Below, in pieces: positions 53,128 to 64,000 of a stretch of 64,000 bases of DNA. Location: NCBI GenBank assembly GCA_015143295.1, contig CM026554.1, positions 26,071,215-26,135,214 on the forward strand. Direction: 5' to 3'. A program made the position numbers and the translations under genes. Source of the DNA: Tetracentron sinense. Lineage: Eukaryota > Streptophyta > Magnoliopsida > Trochodendrales > Trochodendraceae. Under the pieces are notes generated by a model that saw only the letters and a list, made by a program, of their open reading frames with translations, made no database searches and had not been told where the DNA came from. How positions within the stretch are numbered: the first letter of the stretch is position 1; every line of letters begins with the position of its first letter.

Positions 53128-55481
53128 TGTCGCGCCCCAAAATCCCCTTACGAGTTAGGTGAGACTTTAGACGTGACTATCATAACCTGACAAACCATCC
53201 CGCAAAATATATAAGGCATGATATAGCGGAAGCGTAAATAAATGTATGTTAGCATGAACTCAAAATTTCTTTTCTATACATAAATAATATTCCAAGTTTG
53301 ACACAATAACATGACTAAATGTAAGAGTGAACATACCCACTCATCAAAATACAAAATATAAAACTCTCTCTCTCTCAGTAGTCACCCTGATAGGGCCAAC
53401 TATCTTAGTCTTTAGCCTCCACTTGAGGGTTTAATGTAGGCTCCACATGAGACTCCTCACCATAGTCCTCGATCCATGCACTAGGAGCACAGATATCGAA
53501 CGGTGTATCTACCGACATCAAAATGTACGGCTGAGTATTAAAACACTCAACGAGTATAAGCTACTAGCTAACAGTGATATAATACAATTCATAGCATATT
53601 GGAAATTTAAACGATACATCCCTGTGCATGCAAGAAACCCAAGTGCAAAATCCTCATTTAAATCATATGTGCATACTACATAGATCATACTTGAAATCAG
53701 TTTTTTCAGTTTTCAAAACTTGTTTGTCGGGCTTAAAACATTATTCTTTTCACGTGAGAATCATGTTTGTCTTATCTTATCTTGTTCTTGTCATGTGAGA
53801 ATCACACTTGTCTTGTCTTATCTTGTTTTTGTTCTTGTTATGTGAGAATCATATTTGTCTTGTCTTGTTCTTGTTCTTGAAGCTAGATATTGGTGCCTTG
53901 AAACTACTTGAAGCCGGGTATGTAAATACCCCTCATCGAAAATACTTGAAACAACTTGAAGCAGGGTTTGTAAACACCCTTCATTGAAATAGAAAAAGGT
54001 ACACTAATATCCTTAACCAACCCAAAGTTTTGCATTATCATTCTTACTTGTTTTGTACTTGAAGCTAGATATGGCATATCCTTGGATATGCCCTATCGTT
54101 GACCAAGCCAAAGTTTAGCATTATCATTCGTTCGTGGAATCACTTGTCTTATAGTTTGGTTTACTTTTAATTTCTTGTATTTAGAAAATCTCGATCATGC
54201 AATACATACTTGTACATAAGGGATTTGTGAGCATCGTGATAGCATATGAAAGCTTAAAGTAAACGCATGTTGGACTTAAAAACATTTTTATATTCATGAA
54301 ATACCTTTAAACATGCATTCATAGTCATCGGCATCATTCATATGGCATACGTTGCATCAACCATGGGTACTTAGCCTATTACATCCATAACATGCTTTAT
54401 AGTCCATACATTTTAGGGAAACGTGATCAATTTAGAAAATAGGAACTACTTGTGAGCACGGGATTTCACTTCGGGTCACAAGGAGATGTGTGTTGAGAGT
54501 CACCACCTATTAATTCAGAATGGATAAATCCTTGGGTTGTGGATAAGGTCTTGGTCTGTTTTAAAGTTCTAGTTAAGAGGTTCGGTTAAGTCCAAGGAAG
54601 GTGTTAGGTACCCGAGACTCTATTTTTCAATGGTTCCCTACTTTCTAGGTGTAAGCCAATTTAAATCGATGTTTGTTCAAATGCCTAAGTGTTTAAGATA
54701 ATGCTAAGCCAAGAAAGAAAAGCTAACTAAAGTCGAACCAGGGTTGGGTTGCCTACTTACTCACAAGGGTGAGATAAGACCGAGCGTAGTTCTGGCACAT
54801 GAGCCCGTGCCAAGGCTAGGGAGTGTATGTGTGTGCACCAATGGTGGCTAATGGACTAATCTAGTAGACTAGGATTTGGTTGACCGATTTTGGTCAAGTG
54901 AATGGTTTAAGCCTGGTAGGCTTATGGTTAGTCTGGTAGACTAAGGGTTTAGGCCAGGTAGGCCAAAGGGTAAGTCTAGTAGACTTGATTGAGCCTGGTG
55001 GGCTAAAATCGGATTTAACCAAAGTTAGGGTTGCTAACCGAGATTAAGGGTCAAACTAATCATGGTTAGGGTTGCTAACCACAGTTGAGGGTAACATGGG
55101 TAAGCTCGGTACGTTGAGGTTGGGCCCGGTAGGCTAAGGGTGAAGCCGGTAGGCTAAGAGATTAGGCCCAGTAAGCTAAAAATCATATTTAACCGAGGTT
55201 AGGATTGCTAACCGAAGTTAAATAGGTAAAGTAACCATGGTTAGGACTGCTAACCATGGTGAAGAGGCCAAAGCAGTAGCATTTTGGACATATAGCAAGA
55301 TTTCAGAATTTTTTGGTATTGTTTCAGAATTTTACCAAGGGTTAAGGGTGCTTAACCATGGTTAAAAGTTAACTAGAGTTGGGTTACGAAAGTCCAGGGA
55401 ATGTCCTGGGCCTTTGGTGGGTCAGGAAGAGGTTTGGAGTGGGCCCCATGATGGGCTAAAGCCACTGCACTTGGTATACTG

Positions 55482-55510
55482 TAATGGCGGTAGATAGTCT
55501 ACCGCCATTA
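55482..55510. repeat. Perfect hairpin with 13 bp arms
   Basis: TAATGGCGGTAGA, 3 bp loop, then its exact complement. Related imperfect hairpins are at about 55674-55706, 56338-56370, 56385-56417 and 56489-56516. Confidence 0.85.
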
Positions 55511-56629
55511 AGCTAATCTTGGTTTCAGGCCAAATTAACCATGGTTAAGCAAAGGGGGGACCCTGGAAGGACCAGGGTGGCTAGCTAAAAAGCGTAGGAG
55601 TCTAACCATGGCCCTGGAATGGACCAGGGCCCCACCTAAAGGGGTGTAACTGAGCTGCAAATAGGAAGGTCAGGAATGACAGTAATTATTTTACCGCCAT
55701 TCCTAAAGATTTCCAGAAAATGATTTCTCCCCTACGGGGGCTGCACCAGGGGATCCCTCATGGTTTGAGGGACCCCTAGAAGCATAAGGGGAGCTCTGTA
55801 CTATGGGGGGTCTTGTACCCTTGTTGGAAACCTCAAGGGGGTTCCCTATACATATGAGGAAGGTAGGAGGACCCCTATCCCAGGTTTGTAACTACTATCC
55901 AAGCAATAAACATAAATGAGAGACCCCTGGAATAGGACCAGGGGTCCTTACAAGGCCTTTAAACAAAACTAAAAGGGGGTAGGGATGCTACCCTACTCGA
56001 CTTGGCCCCAACAGTGGCTGGACACGAAGGTGGTGGGCTATGCAGCGGTGGTGCTAGTGGAGGCAGGCCTGTGTTGGCTCTGGAGGAGTCTCCTAGGGGG
56101 TCTAGGACCTTCCTAGAATGAAGACAAAAGCTAAGGGAGGTGAAGACAGGTCTGGCCGAATCCCAACAGGGGTTTAGTGTGGAGGTTTTGGAATGAAGTT
56201 TCAAGGCATGGAGGGGGAGTTTATATAGACTAGAGGGACCCTAGGGTAGTTTGGGCGTTAGTCTAGGTGTGCTAGACAATGAGGGGGTGGAGCAGGAGTG
56301 GCCAAAGGGGGAGCCAGCTACGAAAATGCAGGAACTAGGTAATGGCAGTAATACTATTACCACCATTCCTGATCAAGGGATTTTGGTAATGACGGTAATT
56401 GTATTACCGCCATTCTTGGTATTTTGCCTTAACAGGCCCAACCTGTTCTCACTTGGTCTGGTTCACTGTAGCAGCAACTAAAAAAGGAAATGGCGGTAGA
56501 AAGTCTATCGTCATTCCTGAACTTTGAATTTTGGTGTGTGGGCCCCACACCAATGGCTCCTAAGTATTTGTGGGCCCATGTTTGGGCCCATAGAAGTTTT
56601 TAGGCCTTGGATTTGGGGTTTTTGGGCCC

Positions 56630-56885
56630 TAGGGCTGACCTAGGGTTTACTTAGGGTTAGGCTAGGGTTTACCTAGGGTTAGGCCTAGGGTTTGAGTTTG
56701 AACTAGGGTTAGGCCTAGGGTTCAATCAGGGTTTGCCTAGGGTTTAGGGCTTGACTAGGGTTAGGCCTAGGGTTTGATCAGGGTTTGCCTAGGGTTTAGG
56801 GCTTGACTAGGGTTAGGCCTAGGGTTTGACCAGGATTTACCTAGGGTTAGTCTAGGGTTTTACCTAGAATTAGGATTTGATTGGT
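56630..56885 (+). repeat. Telomere-like CTAGGGTTT array inside the 54451-56959 LTR
   Basis: Many copies of TAGGGTTT, TAGGGTTAGG and CCTAGGGTTT with a longer duplicated period (GGCCTAGGGTTTGATCAGGG near 56765). The unit resembles the plant telomere repeat but is irregular. Confidence 0.8.
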
Positions 56886-57353
56886 ACTCAGTTGGGGATA
56901 ACCATGGTTTAAAGATACTAACCATGGTTAAGGCAGGTGGTAAAAATTAGGTGCTTACATTACTCATACCCAAATCTCAACATTCATGTTTAAAAATCTA
57001 GGTTTAGGATCTACGTCATCACTAAATCAACTAGTAAGGTGTACTTACTCGGCAAAGCCAAATTTTGACTTGAAAGATGGCTTGGACATGAACTTAAGCT
57101 AGAGGGTGAAGATCCACGCTCGAGAAGAAGATCCAAGCTTGAGGAAGCTTTCGAAGCAAGGATCAAGCTCCTCCTTTGATCTCACACGAAACTCCCTTTT
57201 TAGAACCCTAGGTTTTCTCCCTTTTCCTCTCAAAATGTTTCTCTCTAAGTGTTAGAACCCTTAACCCCTCAAAATTTGGATATTTATAGAGTTAGGGTAG
57301 TTAAAAATTGAAAATACCCTTCATGCGTAACTATTCACGATTTTTGCGTGTTG

Positions 57354-57484
57354 GACTCGTCGATGAGTTTGAGTGCCCCCTTTGCATTTGTCGACAAGTT
57401 CAACACCAGAACACTCTGTCATCAAAACTCCAACCAAGTCGTCGACGAATTTTCAAGTCCCAGATGGACTCGTTGACGACTGGA
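57354..57484 (-). promoter_or_regulatory. TCGA-centred palindromes upstream of the L3 TATA box
   Basis: Four variants of ACTCGTCGACGAGT with cores at 57360, 57391, 57442 and 57473 (steps of 31, 51 and 31 bp). The nearest copy lies about 66 bp from the TATA box. Confidence 0.78.
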
Positions 57485-57830
57485 ACCCGATTTTGCCTAT
57501 TTTGCTAATTTTTCACATTCTATCCTACTTAGGACCTTTTCCCTATTATTTTCAAGGACTTTGCTATTGATACCCCCTTAGGTCCAAGACCACCGAGACC
57601 GTGCTCTAAGAACACGAGATTTCAGGTAGGGCCATTTCACATCAGAAGCTTTATCCTATTTTCAACACCTATAAACACCAAATGACAATTCGTTTAAGGT
57701 TTTAAAACATCCATCACACTACGTTTCATTTCAAAATATAAAATCATAATTACATCAAGGCTTTTTGGCCCTTTTTACAAGAACTATTGACACGAACAAT
57801 GAATCCAAGTTTCTGGGGTTCTACAGTACA

Positions 57831-59471
57831 ACCTTGAGTCCTTAGACTCAGCACACAACCAACAACATGTACCATCTCATGACATACTTAAATACAGTGA
57901 TTTCCGTTCCTCAACCTGTCTTAGGACATACCTAAGTACAATGATCCCCATTCTTCAACCTGTCTTGGGGCATACCTCCCTCAAAGTCTTGTTGGAACAT
58001 ATTGAAGTATAGAGGTCCCCACCCCTCAAAGTATTGTTGGAACATACCAAAGTAAATAAGTCACCATCCTTTATGGTAAAACATCATATTCAATCTTTAT
58101 CAGGGCATACCTGGGTACAAGGTCACCACCCTCACGGGACATACTTGGATACAAAGATCACCACCCTATTAGGATATTCGTCACACCCAACAAAGCTCTA
58201 TTAAGACATACTTAAGTACAATGGTCCCTACTCCTCAACCTATCTTGGGACATACCTAAGTACAATGATCCCCGTTGCTCAACCTGTCTTGGGACACACC
58301 TCCATCAAAGTCTTGTTGGAATATATCGAAGTACATAGGTCCCCACCCCTCAAAGTATTGCTGGAACATACCGAAGTACAGAGGTCACCACCCCTCAAGC
58401 CAACATTCATTTATCCAACCTCTATTGGGACATATTAGCCACTATAGATCACCACCCCTCAAGGCAACATTCATTTATCCAACCTCTACTGAGACATACC
58501 TGCCACTACAAATCCATCCCTCAAGGAAAACTTCTATAGGGACATACCTACTATATAAAGGTCACCATCCCCACGGGACATACCTACTATACAAAGGTCA
58601 CCACCCCGCAAGTCAACATACGAATCACTTGGCCTTCACCCAATAGGGGACATCGCCCATAGTCCATTGACTCGATACAACCTTGGGTCCATAGACCCGA
58701 TGCCATCCTAACTCTCCCGACTATCAGTCACAGAGGAACCTCGGATCTTAGTAGACCCACCTATCCAGACCAAGTCAAAGAGGGACCACGGATAGCTTTT
58801 AACTCAGGTTAGATTTTCCAACCGTAAGAAATTCCTAATTATATCAAGCTTTGCTTGAATAATTGAATCCATTGGGCATCGTGGAGAAATTTTAATAGTG
58901 TACCGTTCCGATGGGGAACATTATCTGATCTAATGGATCCATCCATCGCCTTATAAGTTCCCAATAATCAATATCTCATACAAGAGTTGTTTTGATAGGG
59001 AACTTATCCGGGCCGATGGATCCGTCCATTGCCTCTAACAAATTTCAATAATGCCACCTCATCCAAGGTCGTTCCGATAGGGAACATATCTTAGGCGATG
59101 GATCCGTTCATCGCCTCTAACAAGTTGAAATAATCATTTCGTCAACCAAGGGTGACATCATAACACACCAAGGATCCAAACCGGGCTTCCCGAAGGGTCC
59201 GAACACAATCGGGGTCCAAATCCCCAAACCCTGCGTGCTAGCGATCAATCACCAGTGTTGGGTGATCGATCGCCCAGGCTTCTATATGTTGGCGATCGAT
59301 CGCCCAGACAGTGGATCAAATGCCTATCCTCTGCCAAGCCTACATTTCAAGTTTTTCAGCCCGAAACCGAGGGCTACAGCCCTCTACTCGATTACAATCC
59401 ATTCCTATCCATTCCATACACATAATACCAGGTCTTCGACCATTTTTCATCCACTCCATACACAATCGAAC
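57831..59471 (-). repeat. L2- LTR, right piece
   Basis: Resumes after the second GTACA with CCTTGAGTCCTTAGACTC and continues the inverted L2 sequence. It includes the array at 57880-58620 and GGCGATCGATCGCC palindromes at 59241-59310 (cores 59245, 59266 and 59296). It stops at 59471, where L3+ begins; the rest of L2- (counterpart of 34032-35800) is absent. Confidence 0.76.
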
Positions 59472-61839
59472 TGTAGAACCCCAGATCTTGATGACATGGT
59501 ATTGTGAATAGTACTGTGAATAGTGTTGAGGCATTGAAGCCTTCATGTGTTCCTTGAGTGTCATTAATGAAGAAGAAGGTTTTCGAACATGATTTGGGTA
59601 TCTAATGTGTTGTGTCATGTGTGAGAGTCTTAGAGTATTCTTTTATGTTCATGGGTGTTAAAAACAAAGTAGGAAAGGAGTCTAAATGAGAAAAATAGGA
59701 AAGCAGCAAAACAGGGAAAATCAGTGCCCACTCGTCGATGAGTCCATTCCACTCATTTACAAGTCATTGAAACATTGAGTTGGGAAAATTCCAGAAGCCC
59801 CACTCATCGACAAATACTGTTGGAAGACCCAAACTCATGAGTCCACTCATCGACGAATGGAACCCACTCGTCGACGAGTCAAATGCGCAGAAATCGGGAA
59901 TAGTTACATGTGAAGGGTATTTTCGAGTTTTGGCAACCCTAACTCTATAAATACCCAAATTTTGAGGGGTTAAGGGTTCTAACAGTTAGAAAGAAACATT
60001 TTGAGAGGAAAAGGGAGAAAACCTAGGGTTCCAAAAGGGGGTTTCTTGTGAGATCATAAGAGGAGCTCGATCCTTGCTTCCAAAGCTTCCTCAAGCTGGA
60101 TCTTCTTCCTTGAGCGTAGATCTTCTTTCTCAAGCTCAGATTTCGTGTTCAAGGCATTTCTCAAGCTAAGAGTTGATCTTTAAAAAGTAAATACATTCTC
60201 CTATCTAGCTTTATTATAATCCAAGTCTTGAAATGTGGGTTTTAAATGGGGATTTCTCAAGAATAATAGTAAATACTTCTACTTGTTCGTTTTGTTATAA
60301 TTGTATAAGTAAATACACCTACTCTCTAGCTTTGTTATTGATTAAACCTAGAAATGAGGGAGAAATGTTTGGCATTTTCATTTAGATGGGGAAAAAAGTC
60401 TTCTATGCTTGATTTGGTGGGGTTTTTCCTTAAAGAAATTATGATTCTAAGTAAATAGGCATAGTAGCTATGATTATTGTGATTCCATTGCTATGAATGA
60501 TGTTCTATGATGGGGTTTTTCCATAACAAAATTATGATTCTAAGTAAATAGGCATAGTAGCTATGATTATTGTGATTCCATTGCTATGAATGATGTTCTA
60601 TGACCATGCTTGAATGTTTAAGGGTTTCCTATGCTTACTATGATGCTCATAAATTGTATATGATTATGGTTAAGGGTTCTACGTATATTCTAATGCTCCT
60701 ATGATTTTATCTAAGCATGTATTAAATGTTTAAAGATTTCCAAGTATATTATGATGCTCACAATTATCTTATGCTCACTATGCTTTGCACTATCGAGGAT
60801 TTCTCATAAGTATGGGTATCTGACATTCATGAACTCATAAGCTATAATAAGAATTAATAAGCTATAGCTCACAAGCTCAAAAGCATTGATAAATCCAAAC
60901 GTTGGGTTGGTCAAGGATAGGGCATATCCAAGGATATGTCATATCTAGCTCAAAGAAAATCTCATAAGTTGATAAAGCCAAACTGAGGGTTGGTTAAGGA
61001 TGATGGCACGCCTCTTCTATGTACCTTCATTGAAAGACATTTACATGCCCAGCTCATAAGTCTCTAAAGGGGTGCTATCATTTGGCTCATAAGGATCTCA
61101 AAAGTTTCAAAAGTCTCATAAGCTCATAAGGATCTCATAAGCTCATAAGTCTTATAAGCAAAGATCTCGAAAGAACTCATAAGTGATTCTCATAAGCTCA
61201 AAGATCTCATAAGAACCTTGATTCACACAAGAACTCAAAAGATTCATAAGTTACGGTTTCTCACAAGACTCATAAGTTTGATTTTTAATGAAATCTCATA
61301 AGATTATATTTTTGGAAAATTATGCATATTTCTAAGTTAAGATGGATATATGGATTCCGTCCTTTGCTCTATGATTTTGATGAATTGTTGCATGTTAATG
61401 TTTCATGACATTGTTAGATAGTAGCTTGTATCACGCTAAGTATTTCATGCTCAATCGTACATGTTTATGTCAGCAGGTCCATTTGATATTTGTACTCCCG
61501 GTTCATGGATCGAGAGGACTATTGTGAGGAGGAGCCGAAAGAGTTTCAGTCAGAAGAGGATAGAAACCTGGATAGGTGGCCTTATCCTGGATACTACTGA
61601 GCGAGAGTGAGGGAGTGATAGTATTTTGTTGTTTTGTTAAAGTGGGCATGTCCACTTCATACTTTTGTCATGTACAGTTTTGTTGTAACTTGGAATATTG
61701 TTGATATATATAAAAGAAATTTTGGTTCACGCTTCCGCTATATTAGTTGCCTTGTTTATTTATATAGGATGGTATGATATGATGTACAGTCACGCTTAAA
61801 GTCTCTTTTAACTCCTAGGTAGGATTTTGGGTCTCAACA
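59472..61839 (+). repeat. L3+ LTR, plus orientation
   Basis: TGTAGAACCCC to TTGGGTCTCAACA, 2,368 bp, inverted relative to 53128-57825. TCGA palindromes lie at 59729-59880, with the last copy ending about 65 bp before the TATA box (CTATAAATA, 59945). A duplication of about 107 bp covers 60418-60620; CTCATAAG octamers fill 60830-61300. Flanking pentamers CGAAC and GAGTT do not match, so an end was probably rearranged. Confidence 0.75.
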
Positions 61840-63113
61840 GAGTTGGTATACGGAGGACCCTCTCATCTCGAAGGCTATTGGTAATCCCCAAAGCAATATC
61901 ACTATAGCTTCTCTTCTTAATGAAAATGGGGACTGGAACCTCTCTCAGATCAATCCTTTTCTTATGCCTCCAATCATTGAGGACATTAAAGCTGGAAACT
62001 TTTACATCTCGGATGAAGAGGATAAATATGTTTGGAACTCCTCATCGACTAGAGATTTCTCGGTTGGGACCGCTTGGGATATGATGAGAGAAAATGGAAA
62101 TGAGCTTGAGTGGATGAAATAATGGAATCCGATTGTTCCTACCAAAATTCGTGTATTATGCTGGAAAATTATGCGTAGTGTCATTCCTACTGACATGTCA
62201 ATTCAAAAGATTGGCATTCGGATGGTTAGTAAATGTTATTGCTGCACTTATCCTAGTATTGAGAGTACTAACCATCTTTTGAATGATAGTGAACTTGTTG
62301 CCCTTGTTTGGAAACACTTCTCCTCATGGTGTTCCATTTATTACACCAAGACTAATCCCATTCAATGCACTATAACAAGGTGGTTTAGAGTGGCCTTTGC
62401 TCAGAAAAAATGATCTTTTTATTCTCATTCCAGCATTGATTGTTTGGGAGATTTGGATAGAGATATGCAAGTGGAAACATGACTCTAAGTCGAGAAATGC
62501 TAGAGCCATCATCTCCTTTATTACTAAAAAGGTTTGTGCTATTCACTCTATTTATGAGAATAATAAATTTGACTTATCTCCTTTATCTTCGACTAGAGTT
62601 CTTTCTCACAGTAAATTCAGGGTGGTGATTATTAAATGGATATATCCTCCTCGGTCCAAGTACAAGTTGAATGTTGATGGGGCGTCTAAAGCTAACCCTG
62701 ATAATGCGGGAGGTGGGGGTATTATTCGAGATCACAATGGTAATTTTATTGCTAGTTTTTTCTCTCACTATGGGATTTGCTCTAATTATACATCGGAAAC
62801 TCGTGCTCTTTTAGATGGATTAAATCTTTGTAAGAGCCTTCACTTAGAGCATGTGATTATTGAATCAGATTCTAAGAGCATGATTGATGAGTGGAATGGT
62901 AAAGCAAATGGATCTTGGAAGAGACGGATAATTTCTCTCTTCATCACATCTTTCGGGAAGTTAATTCAGTGGCAGATGCGTTGGCTAATATGGGGTGTGA
63001 TAGAATGCATTCGGGTAATTTCCACATTCATGATAATCTTCCTGGGGAAGGCAAAGATCACCGAGAGTAATTCAAAGGAGTTTTTCCAGAGAGGCATGAT
63101 GAGGGGTCAGTCT
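61840..63113 (+). pseudogene. LINE (L1 type) ORF2 C-terminal half
   Basis: Broken frames encode the linker after RT (SWYTEDPLISKAIGNPQSN, NGDWNLSQINPFL), the zinc-binding domain (KIRVLCWKIM, CYCCTYPSIESTNHLL) and an RNase H domain (LNVDGASKANPDNAGGGGII, SETRALLDGLNLC, VIIESDSKSMID). The final HIFREVNSVADALANMGC lies in another frame after a shift near 62940. The 5' side abuts the L3+ LTR and the 3' side a new LTR, so both ends are lost. Confidence 0.85.
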
Positions 63114-64000
63114 TGTGACGCCCCGAACCCGTGCTTTAGGGAATTATGTTCTAAGACGCGTGCCTGTTCGTCATTAACACACAACGGAAGACTTATGCCC
63201 GCCAAAAGTGCGGAAAATTTTAAACTTTATATCAAGAGCTTAAAAGAAATTATAATTGGTCATCACAATAACCATCACATCCAAAACAAATACCTGTATT
63301 AAGTATCATTAAGCCTTTTCCAAAAAGGGGCACCTATCATACGCCATATATATTCTTTTACAACTTTCCAACTTATTCTCCTAAGTCTAGAGTCAACGAA
63401 CTATGGCATCTTGATCTGTTGACATTAGACGTCAGTGAGCTATGAGACTCAACAAAATTCTCAATCCTTCTAATCATATTCCATGCATCATCGATAATAG
63501 TAACATAAGGGAATTAGCAGTTCAAGTTATATTATCCAAATTAACATATGCAAGAGCATAATAAAGTAACAATAATATCATGAAATATAACCGCATAAAC
63601 CCTAGCTTATAGGCTCACAACACGTTTCATTCACATAACGACCCATGGTCCTTTAGGGCTATTTCACCCCATCGAGGTTTATGACATTAGCCCGTTTTCC
63701 AAGATCAAGTACATCCAACACACGTGGTGTCCATGACATTAAGTTACAATCCCAGGTAACCAACACCTTCAACCCTTAAGTCTGTATACTCCATACAATC
63801 AACCAGGACTATATCTGTCGGAACTAAACTGTGAGTCGTTAAACTCTAAACACAGACCAGACCTTAGTCCATTTACACCCATACCTTGAGTCATTTAGAC
63901 ACAATACAACCCTAGGTCTACGGACCAGTGCCACCTTGAATCCGTAGACTCAATACCTACCCCAAGTCTTCACCCATTAGGACTAATTGTCCTTAGGTCG
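63114..64000 (-). repeat. Another L2-type LTR, minus orientation, cut by window end
   Basis: Starts TGTGACGCCCCGAACCC, matching 38257 onward and the complement of the L2+ end. It keeps GGAAGACTTATGCCC, GACGTCAGTGAGCTATGA and the Cys-free TTTAGGGCTATTTCACCCCA segment. It continues past the window. Confidence 0.78.

Larger units (their letters stand above)
54451..56959. repeat. Solo LTR-like insertion with multiple hairpin repeats (2.5 kb)
   Basis: Bounded by TGTGAGCACGGG and TTAGGTGCTTACA, flanked by CTACT and TTACT (one mismatch), inside the L3 5' LTR. A plus-strand TATA box (TTTATATAGAC, about 56219) is visible, but the orientation is not proven. It is rich in GCCTGGTAGGCTAA words (54905-55170), AACCATGGTTA palindromes, AATGGCGGTAGA hairpins and CTAGGGTTT repeats. 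No coding region or internal domain remains. Confidence 0.66.
38784..57825 (-). mobile_element. Composite insertion: L3 gypsy element shell containing nested elements (19,042 bp)
   Basis: The outer ends are TGTCGCGCCCC (38784) and GGGGTTCTACA (57825), both in the sense of a minus-strand L3 LTR. GTACA flanks both sides (38779-38783 and 57826-57830). This shows a single insertion event into the L2- LTR. Inside, the internal coding region of the L3 element is missing. In its place lie a plus-oriented L3 LTR half, G2, a solo LTR and 138 bp of L3 leader. Confidence 0.78.
53128..57825 (-). repeat. 5' LTR of the L3 element, split by a solo LTR
   Basis: TGTCGCGCCCC to GGGGTTCTACA. Without the 2.5 kb insertion it is about 2.2 kb, and it matches the inverted L3+ copy at 59472-61839. 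The minus-strand TATA box is at 57281-57288. A cluster of TCGA-centred palindromes lies at 57354-57484. Confidence 0.83.

Noticed and set aside
56630-56885. Interstitial telomere
   Set aside because: The TAGGGTTT units are irregular and within an LTR-bounded insertion, so they are a motif of that LTR.

Overview
This is a 64 kb piece of a flowering-plant nuclear genome, most likely a eudicot. It holds one recognisable host gene, spread over short exons with canonical GT-AG introns, embedded in and followed by LTR retrotransposons nested several layers deep. There are no operons, prokaryotic genes, CRISPR arrays or recognisable tRNA/rRNA genes.

Region 1 (1-8956): an antisense Ty1/copia element. 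Its 3' LTR is cut by the left window edge; then come RNase H, RT, integrase and gag-protease remnants, a 1.6 kb leader, the primer-binding site and a 2.2 kb 5' LTR. A 1,073 bp non-autonomous hAT-type transposon with an exact 8 bp target duplication sits in its pol region. The copia lies in an intron of the next gene, so that gene's first exon should be left of the window.

Region 2 (8957-about 23450): CAC2, the nuclear gene for the biotin carboxylase subunit of plastid acetyl-CoA carboxylase, + strand. Fifteen exons, apparently exons 2-16, join in frame to 518 codons plus stop. Its introns hold LINE and RTE fragments, two short TIR elements, a larger TIR-like element, and an orphan exon-like segment that would truncate the protein if spliced in.

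Region 3 (23450-34031): a decayed LTR, then a minus-strand Ty3/gypsy element (here G1, 25722-32647) that keeps only gag between its LTRs and has a LINE tail in one LTR, then a probable copia LTR and half of a broken open frame.

Region 4 (34032-64000): a nest. A 4.1 kb solo LTR (L2+) splits the open frame. An inverted L2 LTR starts 120 bp later and was split by a 19 kb composite (38784-57825, TSD GTACA). The composite carries a complete but mutated chromovirus (G2, 40117-49839, TSD CATAT) with a probable intron between gag and protease, a G2-family solo LTR (50190-52721, TSD AGATA), and a further solo LTR (54451-56959). A plus-strand L3 LTR, a LINE 3' half and the start of another L2-type LTR end the window.

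The most unusual signal is in the LTRs. Several families (G1, G2, L3) carry clusters of 14 bp palindromes built as five bases, TCGA, five bases. The palindrome word differs by family, but the cluster ends about 62-66 bp upstream of the TATA-like box, and centre spacings fall near 20, 31 or 51 bp, close to whole helical turns. In one G2-family LTR the same slot is filled by unrelated 25 bp and 24 bp tandem arrays. This looks like an interchangeable promoter-proximal cassette. All assignments come from reading the sequence; no database search was possible.
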